Origin: an uncultured Clostridia bacterium | GTDB lineage: Bacteria; Bacillota; Clostridia; Christensenellales; Aristaeellaceae | Assembly: GCA_946496415.1 (NCBI GenBank) | Contig: CAMMGP010000021.1 | Coordinates: 1-11,407, forward strand | Length of the DNA: 11,407 bases | Reading direction: 5' to 3' | Shown: piece after piece, positions 5,790 through 11,407 of the stretch | How positions within the stretch are numbered: the first letter of the stretch is position 1 | How the letters are laid out: each line of letters starts with the position of its first letter | Made by a program: the position numbers and the translations under genes | The notes under the pieces: model-generated | Database searches by the model: none | What the model saw: only the letters and a program-made list of their open reading frames with translations | Told to the model about the DNA's origin: nothing

Positions 5790-7937
5790 CTACTGCGCGC
5801 TCTCCGGCGGCTTGCAGGTAAACAGCAGCGCGGCGCGGCCGTCGGGCCAGCACACCGGCGTTGGCGCGGCTCGCAGCCATTCGGCGCACAGGGCCTCCGC
5901 CTCGCCGGCCTCGCCTTCACGCGCCTGATCAAGCAGCTTTCGCGCGTCACAGCCCTCGCAGGGGGCGCTCGCGCCGGCCATGAGGGCGTGGTAACACTTT
6001 TCGCCGGGGCGCAGCGTGGGGAAGCGGGCGCACATCTTCGCGTTGGCGAACAGCAACTCGCGCGTTTCGGGGTCGATGGCGTAAGCGATGTAGTCCGCGT
6101 GCTCCAGCATCTGCGGCGCGAAGAAGCGGCCGTCGTCGCCGTCGTAGACGGTGAAGCGGCCCTTGCCCGCGCGCTTGGCGTCGTAAAGCGCCACGTCGGC
6201 GCTCTTGTAAAGGGCGGCGAATGTATCTCCGCCCTCGGGGAAGAGCACCGCACCGGCGCTGCAGCCCACGCGAACCTCGCCCGCGTGCAGCGTGGCCAGC
6301 CCCTGCTTGAGGCGGCAGAGCGCCTGCTGGAGCCGTTCGTGATCGCGCACGCCCTCCATCAGGGCCATGAACTCGTCGCCGCCCAGCCGGCCGACGATGT
6401 CCGTGCCGCGGAAATGGCCGCGCAGGAAGTTCGCCAGCGTGCGCAGAACCTCGTCGCCCACGTCGTGGCCGTAAAAATCGTTGATGTCCTTGAAATCGTC
6501 GATATCCAGAAGCACGATGGCGCAGGACTGCTGCGGCGCGCCTTCCAGGCGCAGGCGGATGGCCTCCTCGAGGCCGGCGCGGTTGAGCAGCCCGGTCAGC
6601 GCGTCTGTGCGCGCCTGCTGCTCCAGACGCTCGGTGAGCATGCGCTCCTGCGAGATGTCCGTCAGTTTGCCAATGATCCAGCGCCGCCGCCGCCGTCCGT
6701 CAAACAGAACGCTCATGTGGGCGCGGCACCAGGCGTAGCGCTCGCCCTCGCCGCCCAGGCGCACGCGAAAATCAATGGTGGCGTGCGTCTCCGCGCTCAT
6801 GCCGCCCCTGAGGATGCTGAAGATGCGCTCCACGGCCTCGCGCTCGTCGGGATGGGCCACTTCGAGAAATTCGGCGATGGTGCGCGAACCTTCGCGGCCG
6901 TAGACGCGATGGAAGTTTTCGCCCAGCCGCAGGCGGTCGCTCAATACGTCGTATTCCCAAAAGACCTCGTTGGTGTCCTCCGCGAGTATGCGATAGCGCT
7001 CCTCGCTCCATTCCAGGCGCAGCTTTTCCGCGCGCAGGCGGCGGTTGCCGGCCCACGCCATCCAGATGACCAGCGCCACCAGCCCCAGCGCACACAGGCC
7101 CAGCCGCACTTCCAGCACCGTGGCGGCCTCGTTCATGAAGGAGAATTGCCCCATGATCGCATTTTGGGGCACCAGCGTCACCAATTGCCAGCCGTTGGCA
7201 TCCTCCAGCGTCGTCCAGGTGGCGTAGAAGCTGCCAAGGGCGGTTTCCACGCCGCGCGCGTCGTTGCCGCCGGCGCGGATGGCATCCGCGGCGCTTTCGT
7301 CCATCTCCAGCGCGGCGAACAGATTTTTGCCGCGCATATCCTCCAGCATGCTGCCCGGAGCGGTGGCGATGACGCGGCCGTGCGCGCGCAGCAGGCAGAC
7401 GTTGCCGCCGTTGGAAAGCAACTCGCCGCGCAGGGCCGTCTCGTCCAGACAACCGAGCAGAGCCCCTTCGCCCGCCGGCGCGGCGACGAGTATGCAGGGC
7501 TGGCCGTCGATCTCCCCGTCGCACAACAGGCTTTCGCCCGCAAGCGAACGCTGCGCGCAGGGCGATTCCGAAAGGTCAAAGTGCTTTCCGTCATCGCGCA
7601 GGGCCTGGCCCTCGGCGTCGATAAAACAGAGCCAGCGCAGCCCTAACGTCTGCCGGGCCGCGCGCAGGCTGGAAACGCCGGACTCGCCTTTCGGGGCCTC
7701 GTCGGCAAAGGAGAGCGTCGCGCCCTGCAAAGCGCTGAGTTGTTTCTGCAAGAACAGGGACACCTGCGCGCCACGGCTGTGCACGCGCGAACTGAGGTTG
7801 CGAAGCACCTGCGCCTGCGCCTGCGCGTTCGTCGCCTGATCATAGGAGACCACGGAGAGAACCACCATGAGCACGATGACCGACAGCAACAGCGCCATCA
7901 GCGTGTACATGCTCACCTTGCGCACCGTGCGGGCCAT
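5790..7937 (-). CDS. Membrane diguanylate cyclase (sensor-PAS-GGDEF with cysteine-rich C-terminal PAS-like tail)
   Basis: A 715-residue protein predicted to make cyclic di-GMP from two GTP. Order: transmembrane helix (about 10-30); extracellular sensor region (31-270, Cache-like size); second transmembrane helix (275-297); PAS domain (about 311-430, ending WIIGKLTDISQER); GGDEF domain (440-600) starting ARTDALTGLLNR. The active site GGDEF (519-523) is intact, and RGTD (510-513) sits five residues upstream where the inhibitory I-site is expected, so feedback by c-di-GMP is likely. After the cyclase comes a further PAS-like segment (612-715) with AYAIDPETRELLFAN and a cysteine motif, KCYHALMAGASAPCEGC (C648, C660, C663). 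This tail resembles KCYxxLxGxxxPCxxC segments I recall from clostridial signalling proteins. The start at 7937 has AAAGGAGG upstream at 10-base spacing. The extracellular ligand is unknown. Confidence 0.92.
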   Translation of the reverse strand: MARTVRKVSMYTLMALLLSVIVLMVVLSVVSYDQATNAQAQAQVLRNLSSRVHSRGAQVSLFLQKQLSALQGATLSFADEAPKGESGVSSLRAARQTLGLRWLCFIDAEGQALRDDGKHFDLSESPCAQRSLAGESLLCDGEIDGQPCILVAAPAGEGALLGCLDETALRGELLSNGGNVCLLRAHGRVIATAPGSMLEDMRGKNLFAALEMDESAADAIRAGGNDARGVETALGSFYATWTTLEDANGWQLVTLVPQNAIMGQFSFMNEAATVLEVRLGLCALGLVALVIWMAWAGNRRLRAEKLRLEWSEERYRILAEDTNEVFWEYDVLSDRLRLGENFHRVYGREGSRTIAEFLEVAHPDEREAVERIFSILRGGMSAETHATIDFRVRLGGEGERYAWCRAHMSVLFDGRRRRRWIIGKLTDISQERMLTERLEQQARTDALTGLLNRAGLEEAIRLRLEGAPQQSCAIVLLDIDDFKDINDFYGHDVGDEVLRTLANFLRGHFRGTDIVGRLGGDEFMALMEGVRDHERLQQALCRLKQGLATLHAGEVRVGCSAGAVLFPEGGDTFAALYKSADVALYDAKRAGKGRFTVYDGDDGRFFAPQMLEHADYIAYAIDPETRELLFANAKMCARFPTLRPGEKCYHALMAGASAPCEGCDARKLLDQAREGEAGEAEALCAEWLRAAPTPVCWPDGRAALLFTCKPPESAQ

Positions 7938-7978
7938 GACGCCATCGCCTCCTTTGCTCCGCGATCATTCTTGTTTCT

Positions 7979-8007
7979 ATTATAACGCAAATGATTTCCC
8001 CTGAGAA
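7979..8007 (-). promoter_or_regulatory. Promoter of the GGDEF gene
   Basis: On the minus strand: TTCTCA (8007-8002), 17 bases, TATAAT (7984-7979). The -10 is perfect and the -35 matches 4 of 6. The start point would be about 35 bases before the ATG, with AAAGGAGG (7955-7948) between. Confidence 0.6.
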
Positions 8008-8058
8008 TCTTGCCGGGCCGCTTTTTTTCGAGAATGTGACAGAAATAAGTATAAACAA

Positions 8059-8098
8059 CTGTAAACTTTCGGTTAAATTACAGCGGTGTTACATGTAA
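8059..8098. promoter_or_regulatory. AT-rich inverted repeats in the divergent control region
   Basis: CTGTAA (8059-8064) and TTACAG (8078-8083) form an inverted repeat with a 13-base gap. A perfect 10-base palindrome, TTACATGTAA, follows at 8089-8098. They lie between the promoters of the GGDEF gene and the gene at 8189 and could be operators. No regulator is known. Confidence 0.35.
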
Positions 8099-8125
8099 AA
8101 GAACATTGGCAGTTTTTTCTGCCGC

Positions 8126-8154
8126 TTGCCCGGTAGCCGCGCATGTGGTATCAT
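8126..8154 (+). promoter_or_regulatory. Promoter of the exported PG-binding protein
   Basis: TTGCCC (8126-8131), 17 bases, TATCAT (8149-8154) with TG at 8146-8147, which gives an extended -10. The TGTGGTATCAT core nearly repeats the TGTGGTATAAT core of the promoter at 450. Confidence 0.55.
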
Positions 8155-8188
8155 AGAAATGCCAAGTCGGAAGAAGGGAACGATGCTG

Positions 8189-8986
8189 ATGAAAACGATG
8201 CTCCGCGGCGCCTGCCTCGCGCTGGCGCTGCTGCTTCTGGCCATGTCCTTCGCCGCTGCCGAGGGCGCGCCAAAGGGCACGCGGGAAAACCCCTATCGCC
8301 TGGGCGACGTGTGCGCCTTCACCGCCGAAGTGCTCGCGGACGGTTCGCCGCGCCGGAGCGCGGACGAGGAGGAATTCACCGCCGTGCCCATGGAGATGCG
8401 GCTGGACAACTACCTGCCGCCGGCGTATTTCGCCGGGCGCTACCGCCAGGGGTTCAAGTTCGACGGCACCGAGGCCGGGGCGCAGGTGACGATGGTCAAC
8501 GGCGGCGAGGCGGAGATCGTGCCGCAGGACGCCTTCTGGCTGACGCTGGAGACGGAAGACGGCGCGCAGGCCACGGGCTTTCAACTCATGGACGCGCCGC
8601 TGCTCGGCAACTACGGCGTGACGCTGCAGCCCGGCGAGGAAAAGACGCTCTACAAGCGCTTTGAACAGACGCCCGAGGCGCAGGCCGCCTATCTGGTGCT
8701 GACGTGGTGCGAGGGCGGCGAGAAGATCAGCCGCTATTTCCTCCTTGAAGAGCGCGCCATCTATCCCACGCTGGAAAACGGCAGCCGCGGCGAGGACGTG
8801 ACCGCCCTGCAGGCGCGGCTGATCGAACTTGGATACCTCGACGATGACGCCGACGGCATCTTTGGCCCCAACACCGAGGGCGCCGTGCGCGCCGCCCGCG
8901 AGGCCGCGGGTCTGGACGATTCCGGCCTCGCCGACGACGAATTCCAGTTCGCCCTCTTCCGCGCGGATTTCCCCGCGGCGGAATAG
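8189..8986 (+). CDS. Exported protein with C-terminal peptidoglycan-binding domain
   Basis: A 265-residue exported protein. It starts MKTMLRGACLALALLLLAMS with likely signal peptidase cleavage after residue 24 (SFAAA). The ATG at 8189 is preferred since GAAGGGA lies 9 bases upstream; the in-frame ATG at 8183 is only 3 bases from it and would add two residues. Residues 29-185 form a beta-rich region opening GTRENPYRLGD, reminiscent of DUF4352/telokin-like secreted domains; this is a weak match. Residues 192-258 are a PG_binding_1 type repeat: NGSRGEDVTALQARLIELGYL, then DGIFGPNTEGAVRAAREAAGL. By family this part binds peptidoglycan and would hold the protein in the cell wall. No catalytic domain is seen, so it may be a wall-anchored binding or accessory protein. 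It is monocistronic, with its own promoter and a strong terminator after the TAG stop. Confidence 0.88.
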   Translation: MKTMLRGACLALALLLLAMSFAAAEGAPKGTRENPYRLGDVCAFTAEVLADGSPRRSADEEEFTAVPMEMRLDNYLPPAYFAGRYRQGFKFDGTEAGAQVTMVNGGEAEIVPQDAFWLTLETEDGAQATGFQLMDAPLLGNYGVTLQPGEEKTLYKRFEQTPEAQAAYLVLTWCEGGEKISRYFLLEERAIYPTLENGSRGEDVTALQARLIELGYLDDDADGIFGPNTEGAVRAAREAAGLDDSGLADDEFQFALFRADFPAAE

Positions 8987-8993
8987 GGGCACA

Positions 8994-9025
8994 AACCGGC
9001 CTCGCCTGCGGGCGGGCCGGTTTTC
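8994..9025. terminator. Rho-independent terminator after the PG-binding protein
   Basis: AACCGGCC (8994-9001) pairs with GGCCGGTT (9015-9022), with an inner CGCC/GGCG stem and a short loop, followed by TTTTCTT. The A run on the left makes it potentially bidirectional; on the minus strand it directly follows the stop of the GNAT remnant. Confidence 0.8.
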
Positions 9026-9160
9026 TTATGCCTCGGGAGAACAGGGGCGTACCATCCAGGCGCGCCATTCCACGCCCTCAAAGCCATTTTTGCGGTAGAA
9101 GCCATAGGCCGGGGTGTTGCGGCGGGTGAGCAGCGCCACCGCCGCCGCGCCTTCAGAGTA
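9026..9160 (-). pseudogene. 3' remnant of a GNAT-family acetyltransferase
   Basis: On the minus strand, 44 codons ending at TAA (9028-9026) read like the C-terminal end of a GNAT N-acetyltransferase: EGAAAVALLTRRNTPAYGFY, then RKNGFEGVEW. The N-x-x-A-x-x-FY-x-K-x-GFE pattern is the classical helix and strand near the acetyl-CoA site. Upstream of this segment the frame enters the 3' end of the radical-SAM gene in another frame and all similarity ends, so the N-terminal three quarters are missing. There is no plausible start codon or ribosome site. The radical-SAM stop codon (9155-9153) overlaps its beginning. This is best explained as a deletion scar that left only the 3' end plus its terminator. 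Confidence 0.65.
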
Positions 9161-10277
9161 CGATGTCGTCGGGGCGATAGCCCGCGGGCAGGGGCTCTTC
9201 CTCGAGGAAGGCGAAGCGCTCGTCGCGCAGCACGGGCAAAAAGGCGGCGAAGGGTATGCGGGAAAACTCGCAGGCGTAGGCGCTGGAACCGAACCAACCG
9301 CCCTCCTTGGCGCGCAGGTTGAGGTCGCGGGCGAATTTCGTGCGGTCGGAACAGGCGTGCACGGCCACGCCCCAGTCCTCCTCGGCGGCGCAGCGGAGGA
9401 ATTTCAGCGTCAGTTCGCGGCTCCAGATGGGGGAAAGATACCCCTGACGGTACATGTACATGGGCTCGCTCAGGTAATTGGCCAGATTATTTTCGTTGAG
9501 GTGCAACTCGGCGCAGTTGATGAAATCCACGCCTGTGGCGAGTATGGCGTCCTTTTTTTGCAGGAAGGTATGGAAAAATTCCGGCGTCATCGGCGTTTCA
9601 ATGCCCACGCGCGGCAGGTACTTTTTGGCGATGGCCATGTTTTTGAGCACGCTGTCGGCGCAATTCGTGGCCCCGAGGTTGAAGCGCAGTTCGTCCAGCC
9701 CGGCGCGGGCAAGGGCGCGCAGATTTTCCTCGTTTGCGCGGATGCCGTTGGTGTACATGTGCTGGTGGACGCCGGCGGCGTGGAATTTGGCGACGACGTC
9801 GTAGTAGACCTCGATCTCCATGAACGGTTCGAGGTAGACGTAGGCGATGCCCGTGGGTGCGCGGTGGATGGAGAGCAGAAGTTCGATGTCCTCCGCGCGA
9901 AAGCGCGTGCCGCCGATCTCCCACAGGCCCTCGCCAATGGGCGGTATGCGGTCGAGCACGCCGAAATCGTAGCAGAATTTGCAGCATGCGTCGCACTTGT
10001 TGGTCTTGCGCACGGCGCTCAGCCCCGTGCCCAGCAGGCAACTGCGGCAGCCGTTGGGAAATTTTTCTTCCGGGCCGACGTAATCCGTGCGGCCATGGAG
10101 CGACTTAAGATTCGGGATCTCGCGCCGCAGCGCCTCGGCGCGCGCGTCCGCCGCGGCCTCGATCTGCGAAAGCACGGCCAGAGCGATCTCCTGCTGGCGC
10201 GGCAGGAGCGCTTCATCCTCCGGCAGGCTGGCGAAAAATTCCATCCACATCAGGGCGTCCCGCTTGGAGATCTTCAT
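9153..10277 (-). CDS. Radical SAM protein of unknown substrate
   Basis: A 374-residue cytoplasmic protein. The cluster motif is KCDACCKFCYDFG, giving CxxxCxxC as C95-C99-C102 for the SAM-bound 4Fe-4S cluster, with an extra cysteine at 98. A CxxC (C77, C80) in NGCRSCLLGTGLS precedes it and may bind zinc or a second cluster. Further radical-SAM barrel landmarks are YVYLEPFMEIE (146-156), HMYTNGIR (173-180), DELRFNLGATN (195-205) and VGIETPMTPE (224-233). The N-terminal 70 residues are helical. The ATG at 10277 has GGGAGG 8 bases upstream and a good promoter. The C-terminus, ending PDDIVL, abuts the GNAT remnant. I do not recognise the subfamily; it resembles uncharacterised radical-SAM proteins of Clostridia. 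The divergent neighbour is a broken MATE gene, which does not suggest a function. Confidence 0.9.
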   Translation of the reverse strand: MKISKRDALMWMEFFASLPEDEALLPRQQEIALAVLSQIEAAADARAEALRREIPNLKSLHGRTDYVGPEEKFPNGCRSCLLGTGLSAVRKTNKCDACCKFCYDFGVLDRIPPIGEGLWEIGGTRFRAEDIELLLSIHRAPTGIAYVYLEPFMEIEVYYDVVAKFHAAGVHQHMYTNGIRANEENLRALARAGLDELRFNLGATNCADSVLKNMAIAKKYLPRVGIETPMTPEFFHTFLQKKDAILATGVDFINCAELHLNENNLANYLSEPMYMYRQGYLSPIWSRELTLKFLRCAAEEDWGVAVHACSDRTKFARDLNLRAKEGGWFGSSAYACEFSRIPFAAFLPVLRDERFAFLEEEPLPAGYRPDDIVL

Positions 10278-10313
10278 CGGCTGTGCCTCCCGTGCGCAAA
10301 GCGCGTTTTTCTC

Positions 10314-10342
10314 AGTCTAGCACGGCGCGGCAAAGCGGTCAA
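10314..10342 (-). promoter_or_regulatory. Promoter of the radical-SAM gene
   Basis: On the minus strand: TTGACC (10342-10337), 17 bases, TAGACT (10319-10314). That is 5/6 and 4/6 matches with ideal spacing, about 40 bases before the ATG. Confidence 0.65.
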
Positions 10343-10377
10343 GCCGCGGGCGGTTAATTCACGCCGCGGCGCTTGAC
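10338..10377. promoter_or_regulatory. Inverted repeat joining two divergent -35 boxes
   Basis: GTCAAG-CCGCGG (10338-10349, with one spacing base) mirrors CCGCGG-CG-CTTGAC (10364-10377) around an AT-rich centre. The outer parts of the arms are the -35 boxes of the radical-SAM gene (left) and the MATE gene (right). A dimeric regulator bound here could control both. Confidence 0.45.
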
Positions 10378-10401
10378 AGCGCCGTCGGAGGATGTTACTA
10401 T
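10373..10401 (+). promoter_or_regulatory. Promoter of the MATE gene
   Basis: Perfect TTGACA (10373-10378), 17 bases, TACTAT (10396-10401) with TG at 10393-10394 as an extended -10. The leader is about 85 bases. Confidence 0.7.
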
Positions 10402-10405
10402 AAAA

Positions 10406-10424
10406 TTTATAAAGAAATTATAAA
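10406..10424. promoter_or_regulatory. Candidate operator at the MATE transcription start
   Basis: TTTATAA (10406-10412) and TTATAAA (10418-10424) form a perfect 7-5-7 inverted repeat just downstream of the -10 box, where a bound repressor would block transcription. The position is typical of MarR- or TetR-type operators, but no regulator gene is in view. Confidence 0.45.
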
Positions 10425-10495
10425 ATCGGGGGAGAATGGCGCGCGGCAGCGCCCCTCCCGCGGCAGACGACGACAAGGGAATGGAAGGGATCGCC

Positions 10496-11407
10496 ATGGA
10501 AAACGCAGCCGAGAACAAAATGGGCGTCATGCCCATCGGCAAACTGGTGCTGAACATGTCTGTGCCGCTGATGATCTCGATGTTGGTGCAGGCGCTTTAC
10601 AACGTCGTGGACAGCGTCTTTGTCAGCATGGTCAGCGAGGAGGCGCTCTCGGCGGTGTCCTTTAGCTTTCCGGCGTAGAACCTGATGATCGGCCTGGCCA
10701 CGGGCACGGCGGTGGGCGTCAACGCGCTTTTGTCGCGCGCTCTGGGCGCGGGCGACCGCGAGCGGGCCAACCGCGTGGCGGAGCACGGCGTGTTCCTCTC
10801 GCTGGTGGGCTACGTCGTCTTTTTGCTCTTCGGCATCTTCGGCAGCCGCGCCTTCATGCTCTCGCAGACGCAGAACGCCGTGATCGTCGAATACGGCGTG
10901 GACTACCTGACGGTGGTGTGCTGCTGGTCGTTCGGCCTCTTTGGTCAGATGATCTTCGAGCGGCTGATGCAGGCCACGGGCCGCACGTTCTACACGATGA
11001 TCACCCAGGGCACGGGCGCGATCATCAACATCATCCTTGATCCCATCTTCATACTGCCCAAGGGGCACGACATGGGCCTGTTCAAAATGCCCATCGGCTT
11101 TGACATGGGCACGGAGGGCGCGGCCGTCGCCACCGTCATCGGCCAGATTGTCGCCTTCATCCTCGCTGCCATCATCAACCACCATAAAAACACGGACATC
11201 CATCTGGAACTGAGAAAGTTCCGGCCCCAAAAAGCAGCTCATCACCCGCATCTACGCCATCGGTCTGCCCTCGGTGATTATGATGGCCATCGGCTCTGTG
11301 ATGACCTGGCTGATGAATATCATACTCATCAACTACACGGCGGGCAAGGAGACGGCGGCCACGGTGTTCGGCGCTTACTTCAAGCTCAACAGCTTCGTGT
11401 TCATGCC
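10496..11407 (+). pseudogene. MATE-family efflux transporter, broken by a nonsense codon and a frameshift (runs off the window)
   Basis: The reading frame from ATG 10496 (ribosome site GGAAGGGA 10483-10490) encodes a MATE multidrug/Na+ or H+ antiporter: MPIGKLVLNMSVPLMISML, ALYNVVDSVFVSMV, NLMIGLATGTAVGVNALLSR, FGLFGQMIFERLMQATGRT, INIILDPIFIL and GTEGAAVATVIGQ. Codon 61 is TAG (10676-10678) in FPA-stop-NLMI, where family members commonly have glutamine, so a single CAG to TAG change explains it. A second lesion lies in a C4-A5 run (11225-11233): the MATE sequence continues as KKQLITRIYAIGLPSVIMM in the +1 frame, consistent with one extra C. TAG serves as a normal stop in two other genes here, so recoding is unlikely. 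Either the gene is decaying or the assembly has errors. Only about the first 300 of roughly 450 residues are in view. Confidence 0.85.

Noticed and set aside
5532..7646. 704-codon plus-strand open frame starting inside murG and crossing the GGDEF gene
   Set aside because: It begins inside murG in another frame, crosses a terminator and lies antisense to a protein with intact PAS and GGDEF motifs.
9114..10376. 420-codon plus-strand frame opposite the radical-SAM gene
   Set aside because: No motifs, unlike the minus strand, which has the CxxxCxxC motif, ribosome site and promoter.
10676..10678. TAG recoded as an amino acid
   Set aside because: TAG is used as a true stop in the GGDEF gene (5792-5790) and the PG-binding protein gene (8984-8986), each followed by a terminator.
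11222..11234. Programmed frameshift in the MATE gene
   Set aside because: MATE transporters are not known to use one, and an upstream nonsense codon already breaks the gene; mutation or sequence error is simpler.
1..11407. Multi-gene defence, biosynthetic or mobile system
   Set aside because: Genes are individually promoted and functionally unrelated; no nuclease, toxin-antitoxin, CRISPR, integrase, phage or scaffold enzyme genes are present.

Overview
The window is GC-rich (roughly 60-65% by eye), compact DNA that most resembles a chromosome of an anaerobic Gram-positive bacterium of the class Clostridia. The grounds are two radical-SAM enzymes, a Clostridia-type murG that starts KRIVLTGGGTAGH, strong GGAGG-type ribosome sites, sigma-A-like promoters, a diguanylate cyclase ending in a cysteine-bearing PAS-like tail that I associate with Clostridia, and a secreted protein with a peptidoglycan-binding module. 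The exact lineage cannot be fixed from this window.

Layout, left to right: the 3' end of a PFL-activase-like radical-SAM gene (+); a small exported protein whose core looks like DUF4375/DMP19 (+); a shared bidirectional terminator; asnS (-) with a near-consensus promoter; a 174-bp nested-palindrome element that looks like a MITE; dnaX (-); a divergent intergenic region; murG (+); a second bidirectional terminator whose hairpin nearly matches the first; a 715-residue membrane diguanylate cyclase (-); a divergent AT-rich control region; an exported peptidoglycan-binding protein (+); a terminator; the orphan 3' end of a GNAT acetyltransferase (-); a complete radical-SAM gene of unknown substrate (-); a symmetric divergent promoter region; and a MATE transporter gene (+) that carries both a nonsense codon and a frameshift and runs off the window.

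Most genes are single transcription units with their own promoters and terminators, so the neighbours do not form a pathway. asnS, dnaX and murG are housekeeping genes (translation, replication, cell wall). The two exported proteins and the GGDEF receptor belong to envelope or signalling functions. I find no CRISPR array, no rRNA or tRNA, no phage or conjugation genes, and no convincing multi-gene defence or biosynthetic system. The features most worth a second look are the nested palindromic element next to asnS/dnaX, the doubly broken MATE gene with its symmetric control region, the GNAT remnant, the exported DUF4375-like protein and the cysteine tail of the GGDEF protein. Long open frames opposite asnS, dnaX, the GGDEF gene and the second radical-SAM gene are composition shadows and are not annotated.
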